From an uncultured Bacillota bacterium (GTDB lineage: Bacteria; Bacillota_I; Bacilli_A; RFN20; CAG-826): a DNA stretch of 64,000 nt. A model generated the notes under the pieces. That model worked only from the letters and a program-made list of their open reading frames with translations. It did not search any database and had not been told where the DNA came from. Within the stretch, counting starts at the first letter, position 1; each line of letters opens with the position of its first letter. Below, piece after piece: positions 54,852-61,200 of this stretch. A program made the position numbers and the translations under genes. Where the stretch lies: positions 1 through 64,000 of the forward strand of contig CASEPN010000001.1 in NCBI GenBank assembly GCA_949289845.1. The letters run 5' to 3'.

Positions 54852-56627
54852 ATGGTTACCTTCGGCGCCTTTGAGGACTTCTTCCTCTCCCTGGACTGGG
54901 GGATGGTCCTTTTCGTGCTGATGATGTCCTTCCTCGCCCTCGCCCTATTCGCTTCGATCGGGTGGTCCATCCACGCCCTTGTCCGGAGGAAGGAGACGGA
55001 GCGGGGCATCCGCCTCGCGCGCTCGGCGGTCACCATCATCCGCTACGACTATCGGGCGGAGAAGGCGGTGACGATGGTGCTCACCAACCCCTCCTCCCTC
55101 CAGGAAGGGCCCCTCACCTCCGCTTACGTCGGCCTTCCCCTGCCCCAGCAGATGTCCTTCAAGAAGTGGCTGGGCGCCATCCGGGACGGGAAGGAAGTAA
55201 ACCCCTATCTCCAGAGCGCCTCCTACTTCGAGGGGGAGTCCAGGGCCGTCCCTTGCTTCTTCCGTCTCGTGAAGCACGATCCCGAGGCCGGGATCATCCA
55301 CTGCGAGAAGGTTTATATCCACGAGAAAGGCCGCTCCGACTCCAAGAAGCGCCGGCTTTCTTCGAGGGACGAGCTCGCGGAGGCGATCAAGAACAACGGC
55401 TACGAGAGGGGCGCCCTCTTCCTTTTTCGCCTGAACTCCAGGAGGAACGAGCGCGATAGCGCCGGGCGCTTCGTCAACTCCATCTCGCCCGGTGTGGGGA
55501 CGCGCTTCTGCGACCTCCTATATCCCTACGCCCGCGGGAACCAGCTCCTCGTCCAGAGCGACTACGGGGAGGTAGGAATCGCCCACTTCGACATCTTCGA
55601 CAAGGACCAGGCGCTGGACTTCGCCCTCCACGCGATCGAGGGGGTCACCAAGGCGATGCCGAGGAGGCGCGGCTCGAGCGAGACCTCCTACTCCGTGACC
55701 TGCGGGGTCGTCCTCTTCTCCGACCTCCTCGGCGAGGGAAGCGGGGTCCTTCCCGTAGGCCGCCATCTCGCCGAGCTCGCCTACGAGGAGCATTCCCCGG
55801 TCCTCTTCTACGACAGGAGCCGCGAGATCTTTGAGGAAGGGGAGAGCGGATCGAGGAAGGGGGACGTCGAGCGCATCATCAGCGAGCGGCGAATCCAGAT
55901 CCTCTTCCGGCCCATCTATAACGTCCTCGAGGAACGTCTGCTTGGTTACTTGTCAGCGAGCCACCCCGAGGGGACGGCCTACCAGGGGATGGAGGAGCTC
56001 AAGTCCTATGCGGCGAGGGTCCGGGCAGGGAAGACGCTCTTCTCCTACGTAGCGAAGGAAACCTTCTCTACCTTCGAAAACCAGCGGGCCTACCTCTACC
56101 AGCGCCTGTTCTTCCCCGTAATGGCGGTAGAGATCGACCCCGCGATCGCCTACTTCAAGCGCCACAAGAACGCACGGAAGCTCGGGATCGTCCTTCTTTT
56201 CCGGGAAGGGGACGTCTCCGCCGAATGCCTAAAGGGCGACCCGGAGACGATCCGCGAGGGCTTCCGGGTCCTTCGCGGGCTAGGCTGCCAGATCGCCCTC
56301 CTCGCGGAGGGTCAGTCCCTTCTCCTCGATGACTCCTTCCATTCCCTCGCCGACTACTTCTTCGCCGACTTCTCGATCAGCGACGGGGGAGCCCAGCGGG
56401 TGGACACGAAGATCCGGAGCCGCCTCCACGGGCTGGTGGAGAAGCTGCTTCGCTACAAGAAGCCGATCGTCGCCTCCGGCATCGGGAGCTGGAGCGCGAT
56501 GGAACTTCTTGTCCGAAGCGGGATAGACTATGTCTCCGGCGAGCCGATCGGGCCCTGGGGGACGATGGTGAAGCCCTTGCAAGACAAGACGAAGAAGCGG
56601 CTGAAGTCGCTTAGGGAGGATGATTGA
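54852..56627 (+). CDS. Degenerate GGDEF-EAL-like membrane protein
   Basis: A 591-residue protein: one N-terminal transmembrane helix (VLFVLMMSFLALALFASIGW), a sensor-like region, a segment with GGDEF-domain spacing but no GGDEF (GEVGIAHFDIFDKDQALDFALHAIE), and a C-terminal EAL-like domain (RRIQILFRPIYNVLEERLLGYLSAS; ADYFFADFSI; PIVASGIGSWSAMELLVRSG; DYVSGEPIGPW). The EAL residues are replaced (YLS) and metal ligands are missing, so cyclic di-GMP turnover is unlikely. It may bind a ligand or protein instead. It is translationally coupled to proS (TGATG). Confidence 0.7.
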   Translation: MVTFGAFEDFFLSLDWGMVLFVLMMSFLALALFASIGWSIHALVRRKETERGIRLARSAVTIIRYDYRAEKAVTMVLTNPSSLQEGPLTSAYVGLPLPQQMSFKKWLGAIRDGKEVNPYLQSASYFEGESRAVPCFFRLVKHDPEAGIIHCEKVYIHEKGRSDSKKRRLSSRDELAEAIKNNGYERGALFLFRLNSRRNERDSAGRFVNSISPGVGTRFCDLLYPYARGNQLLVQSDYGEVGIAHFDIFDKDQALDFALHAIEGVTKAMPRRRGSSETSYSVTCGVVLFSDLLGEGSGVLPVGRHLAELAYEEHSPVLFYDRSREIFEEGESGSRKGDVERIISERRIQILFRPIYNVLEERLLGYLSASHPEGTAYQGMEELKSYAARVRAGKTLFSYVAKETFSTFENQRAYLYQRLFFPVMAVEIDPAIAYFKRHKNARKLGIVLLFREGDVSAECLKGDPETIREGFRVLRGLGCQIALLAEGQSLLLDDSFHSLADYFFADFSISDGGAQRVDTKIRSRLHGLVEKLLRYKKPIVASGIGSWSAMELLVRSGIDYVSGEPIGPWGTMVKPLQDKTKKRLKSLREDD

Positions 56628-58063
56628 TGAGCGCGATGAAGAACGATGCCATCACCGGGCGGGACGTCGATTTCGCCCAGTGGTACACGGACGTCTGCCG
56701 GAAGGCGGAGCTGATGGATTACGGCTCGGTGAAGGGGTTCATCGACTACCTTCCCTACGGCTATGCGATCTGGGAGGAGATCCAGTCCTACCTGAACCGT
56801 CGCTTCAAGGCGATCGGGACGGAGAACGTATATCTGCCCACCCTCATCCCGAGCTCCCTCTTCAACAAGGAGAAAGAGCACGTGGAAGGCTTCGCCCCGG
56901 AGACGCTCGTCTGCACGATCGGAGGAGGCAAGGAACTTGAGGACCCCCTCATCGTCCGCCCCACCTCCGAGGTCCTCTTCAGCGACATGTACCGCCGGAT
57001 CGTCGGTTCCTACCGCGACCTTCCCAAGATCTACAACCAGTGGTGTTCCGTCGTCCGCTGGGAGAAGACTACGCGTCCCTTCCTGAGGGGCGCCGAGTTC
57101 CTCTGGCAGGAAGGTCACTGCCTCTTCGAGACCGGGGAGGAGGCGAAGAAGAACGTCCAGGACGTGCTTGACATCTACTACGAGCTTGGCCGCGACGCCC
57201 TCGCGATCCCCTTCCTCAAGGGCAGGAAGACGGAAAGGGAGAAGTTCGCCGGGGCGGAGGCCACCTACACCGTCGAGGCACTCATGCACGATGGGAAGGC
57301 CCTCCAGTGCGGGACGAGCCATTACTTTGGGACTGGGTTCTCCGAGGCCTATGGCATCTCCTTCCAGGGAAGGACGAATCGCCTCGAGGCTCCGCACTAC
57401 ACCACCTGGGGCGTCTCCACCCGCCTCATCGGCGCGATCATCATGGTCCACGGGGACGACAACGGCCTCGTGCTTCCTCCCTATGTCGCGCCCATCCAGG
57501 TCGCCATCATCCCCATCCGCCAGAAGACCCCGGGCGTACTCGAGGCCGCGAGGGAGCTGAGGGACGACCTTCTTGCCGAAGGCATCCGCGTGAAGCTCGA
57601 CGAGGACGACTCCAAGACTCCGGGATGGAAGTTCAGCGAGTACGAGATGAAGGGCGTCCCCGTCCGCATCGAGATGGGGCCGCGCGACCTCGAGAAGGGG
57701 GAGTGCACCATCGCCCGCAGGGTGGACGGCGAGAAGAAGACGATGCCGATTACGGATGCAACCTTGCAAATCAAGAGTATTCTTTCGGAAATCCACGAGA
57801 AGATGCTCTCCCTTGCCCTCGAGTCCCGCCTCAGCAGGACGACCGAGGCGAGGAACATCGAGGAGCTGGACGCGGCCCTTTCCAAGGGAGGCTTCTGCAA
57901 GATGGGCTTCTGCGGCAGGGAGGAGTGCGAGCTTCGCATAAAGGAAATCACCAATGGCGGGACAGCCCGCTGCATCGCCGAGGAGGTCCCTCCCGAAGGG
58001 ACGCTCTGCCCCGTCTGCGGGGAGCCTGCGAGGATCGTCTGCTACTTCGCCAAGGCGTATTGA
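56627..58063 (+). CDS. proS: Prolyl-tRNA synthetase, type 3
   Basis: A 478-residue class II synthetase of the archaeal/eukaryotic-like type that also occurs in Mollicutes and some Bacillota. Motifs: RPTSEVLFSDMYRR (motif 2 region near residue 107), VRWEKTTRPFLRGAEFLWQEGH, GRTNRLEAPHYTTWGVSTRLIG, and a C-terminal zinc domain (CKMGFCGREECE; CPVCGEPA). No inserted editing domain, as normal for this type. The ATG at 56627 shares a base with the preceding TGA; GGGAGG lies at 56614-56619. Confidence 0.96.
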   Translation: MSAMKNDAITGRDVDFAQWYTDVCRKAELMDYGSVKGFIDYLPYGYAIWEEIQSYLNRRFKAIGTENVYLPTLIPSSLFNKEKEHVEGFAPETLVCTIGGGKELEDPLIVRPTSEVLFSDMYRRIVGSYRDLPKIYNQWCSVVRWEKTTRPFLRGAEFLWQEGHCLFETGEEAKKNVQDVLDIYYELGRDALAIPFLKGRKTEREKFAGAEATYTVEALMHDGKALQCGTSHYFGTGFSEAYGISFQGRTNRLEAPHYTTWGVSTRLIGAIIMVHGDDNGLVLPPYVAPIQVAIIPIRQKTPGVLEAARELRDDLLAEGIRVKLDEDDSKTPGWKFSEYEMKGVPVRIEMGPRDLEKGECTIARRVDGEKKTMPITDATLQIKSILSEIHEKMLSLALESRLSRTTEARNIEELDAALSKGGFCKMGFCGREECELRIKEITNGGTARCIAEEVPPEGTLCPVCGEPARIVCYFAKAY

Positions 58064-58076
58064 TTCGCTCGCGGCG

Positions 58077-58090
58077 GGTAACCGCTTTCA
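58077..58090. promoter_or_regulatory. Candidate cre-like site after proS
   Basis: TGAAAGCGGTTACC on the minus strand (58077-58090) fits the CcpA-site consensus, but lies between proS and a terminator, an odd place for control. Confidence 0.3.
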
Positions 58091-58141
58091 TGGGGAAAGT
58101 CCCCCTTGACCCGCAATTTCGCCCTTACTACTATTTGCACG

Positions 58142-58188
58142 CCGCCGGTTTCCCTCTGGCCCCTTGAAAGGGAAATTGGCGGTTTTTT
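58142..58188 (+). terminator. proS terminator
   Basis: A 14-bp stem (58142-58155 with 58169-58182, two G-U pairs) followed by TTTTTT. Confidence 0.9.
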
Positions 58189-58242
58189 CGTACCTTCGGG
58201 CGAACTTCTTCCCTGAGGGAAGATGGAGGAAGCCTTCTGCGT

Positions 58243-58248
58243 TAGAAT
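58243..58248 (+). promoter_or_regulatory. -10 box of the giant helicase gene
   Basis: TAGAAT, giving a leader of about 20 nt that contains CGGAGG (58259-58264) before the ATG at 58274. Confidence 0.5.
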
Positions 58249-58273
58249 TTCCCCCAAACGGAGGCTTGGGGAC

Positions 58274-61200
58274 ATGGAACAGGAACTTCTTCGGTTCGAG
58301 ATCGACTGCGGCCCGGACGTCAGCTATCTCTACTATCAGTCGGAATCCTTCGAGAAGAAGATCAACCCAGGACACCAGAACAGCTTCAGCTTCCTTCGCT
58401 CCGTGACGATCCGGAACAACGGGGACGTCGATCTCGAGGACGTCGTGCTTTCCATCTCCTTCAGCGGCCTCGAGGAGCCCCTTATGTCCATCGAGGACAC
58501 CAAGATCCAGGCGGTGCCCGCGCATTCCTCGCTCCTCATCGACTGCTTCGGCATCCGGATGGACGCCCCCGCCCTCTACAAGATCCGGGAGTCGGTCCCG
58601 GGGCAATTGACCTTCCGCCTCCTCTCCAAGGGGGAGGTCGTCCTGACCGAGGTCCGGGACCTTGCCGTCCTGCCTCTCACCAAGTGCTTCCGTCCCGGTT
58701 ACGTGGACGAGATCCTCGCCAGCTACGTAACCCCGAACGACCCACTGGTCATCGAGCTTACCAAGCGGGCCTCCCAGATTCTCGCGGAACGGGGGGAGCT
58801 CTCGGGCCTTTCCGCATACCAGAGGAGGGATGCGAACTACGTCCTCCAGCAGCTTGACGCCCTGTACCTGGCCGCCCAGGGGCTCGGGATCGACTACCTC
58901 GTCAACTCTTTCTCCGGGGAACGCCTCTGGCGTCTCCGCACCCCGCGCCAGGTCATCATGGACAAGGTCGGCTGCTGCATCGACCTCTCTTTCCTCTACG
59001 CGAGCCTTTGCGAGGCCGCGGGGCTGAACGCCCTCCTCGTGAACGTCGACACCCACATGCTCGTCGGCGTCTGGCTTGAGGACGGGGTGTTCGGCGAGGC
59101 AAAGGAAGAGCGCGGCCAGTGGCTCAGGACCGAGGGGGAGAAGGGGTTCAACCGCCTCGTCTTCGTGAACGCGGTCTGCCTCACCAACGGGCGTCACAGC
59201 AACTTCTCGGACGCCGTCGACAGCGGACTCCGCTGCATGAGGGAGTACAAGGTCTTCCACTACGCCCTCGACATCCATGGCTGCCGCATGGGGAGGGTCC
59301 TGCCCCTTCCCTCGCCCGACAAGGAAACCGGCGAGGTCGACTTCCAGGCCCTTGCCACGGACGACCTCGAGTACTTCCTCCCCCATGTCGACCCCTCCGA
59401 GAGGCGCTTCATCGAGGGGAAGGAGCGTCGCCCCGAGAACCGCTTCGACCACTGGGAGAAGAAGCTCCTGGACCTGGACCTCGGGAACCGGCTGATCAAC
59501 CTCCCTTTCAACAAGAGCACCGTGGAGTTCGTCGTCCCCGACGGGGAGAGGCTCCTTTCCTTCATGGCGGAGCAGGGGAGGGAGCGCCTCCTCATGGCCG
59601 CCTCCCCCAAGACGATGGGGCCTGGGGAGGGAAGGCTCACCCGCGAGCACGTCGAGCTCGCCGAGGATGGCTACCGGAGGGGCACCCTCTACTTCGACGA
59701 TTCCCACGAGAAGGGGGACTCCCTCCTCAAGTCCCTGGCGAGGAAGGCGAACACGACGATTGCTGAGACGGGCTGCAATCCCCTCTTCCTCACCCTTGGG
59801 CTCATCCGCTGGTTCCCGAGCGAGGAAGCCGCCGCCCACTCCACCGGCGCCGTCTACTCGCCGATCTTCCTGCTCCCGGTCCGGATGCCCCGCCAGAAGA
59901 GCGGACCCTTCTACTACTTCGACTACTCGATCGACGACATCCAGCTGAATACGACCGCCTTCGAGTACTTCCGCCAGGCCTTCGGACTCGACTTCGGGGC
60001 CCTTTCCTCGACGAGGAAGATTGTGGATTCCGAAGGGAAGGTGGACTTCCGCGCGGTGGTGAGCACGATCCGCAAGATCATCCTCAACATGAAGAACTGG
60101 GCGGTCGTCGAGAACCGCTCGGTCCTCGGTCTCTTCTCCTTCGCCCACTTCGTCATGTGGAGCGACATCCACACCCGCCGGAAGCAGCTGATGGAGCACC
60201 CGATCATCGGCTCCTTCGTGAACGGAGGAAGCCTCCTCTCCCGCCAGGGCGAGGAGATCGGGGAAGCGGAGCTCGACGAGAGGATCCGCCCGACGGAGAT
60301 GGCGATCCCCCTGCCCGCGGACAGCTCCCAGATCAAGGCCATCCACGAGGCCGAGGAAGGGGAGAGCTTCATCCTCGACGGCCCTCCGGGGACCGGGAAG
60401 AGCCAGACCATCGCGAATCTCATCGTCGACCTCATCTACCACGGGAAGAAGGTCCTCTTCGTCGCGGAGAAGGAGGTCGCCCTCAACGTCGTCAAGGACC
60501 GCCTCAAGGAGCTAGGCCTCGGGGACTTCTGCCTCGAGGTGGCCAACCCCAACACCCCCAAGTCCCAGATCCTTCAGCAGATCGGAAGGCTCCTCGAGCT
60601 CGGGCCCAAAGCCGCCGACGGGAGGAAGTTCCAGGAAGTCGCAGACGAGATCCTCGCCGAGAGAAACTCCCTGAACGAGACCCTCCGCACGATCCATGAG
60701 AGAAGGGACTTCTTCCTATCGATCTACGAGGCGATCATCCTCAACCTCTCCCACAAGGACGGCGCGGAAGGAAAACGAATCGAGATTCCCGAGGACTACG
60801 CTCGTTCCCTGACCGAAGAGACCCACAAGGAGGCGCTCCGCCGCCTGATGGAGGTCGTGACCTACGACCATGAGGTGGGCGGCTACCGCCGCTCGCCCTT
60901 CCGGCCCTATCTCCGGAAGGACTACTCCCTGGGCGCCCGCGAGGCCTTGAAGGACCGCCTGCCCGAGCTGGAGAAGCTCCTCAGGGATGCCGCCCTTGCC
61001 ATGGAGAACGTCTGCCGCGCCCACCCCTTCCTTGCGAACCTAAGGGCGAACGCGGAGCTCATCGTCAGCCTCTTCAAGGAGTTCCGTTCAGGGGCCGATT
61101 ACTGCGCGGAATTCGTCGGGAACAAGGTTATCCTTGCAAATCGTGCCGCAATCACCAGGAAATTGGATGAGAAGAAGGCGTATCTCACCGCGATGGAGGC

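Noticed and set aside
58088-60442. A 784-codon minus-strand frame opposite the giant helicase gene
   Set aside because: Compositional shadow of the plus-strand gene, with no domain and crossing the proS terminator.
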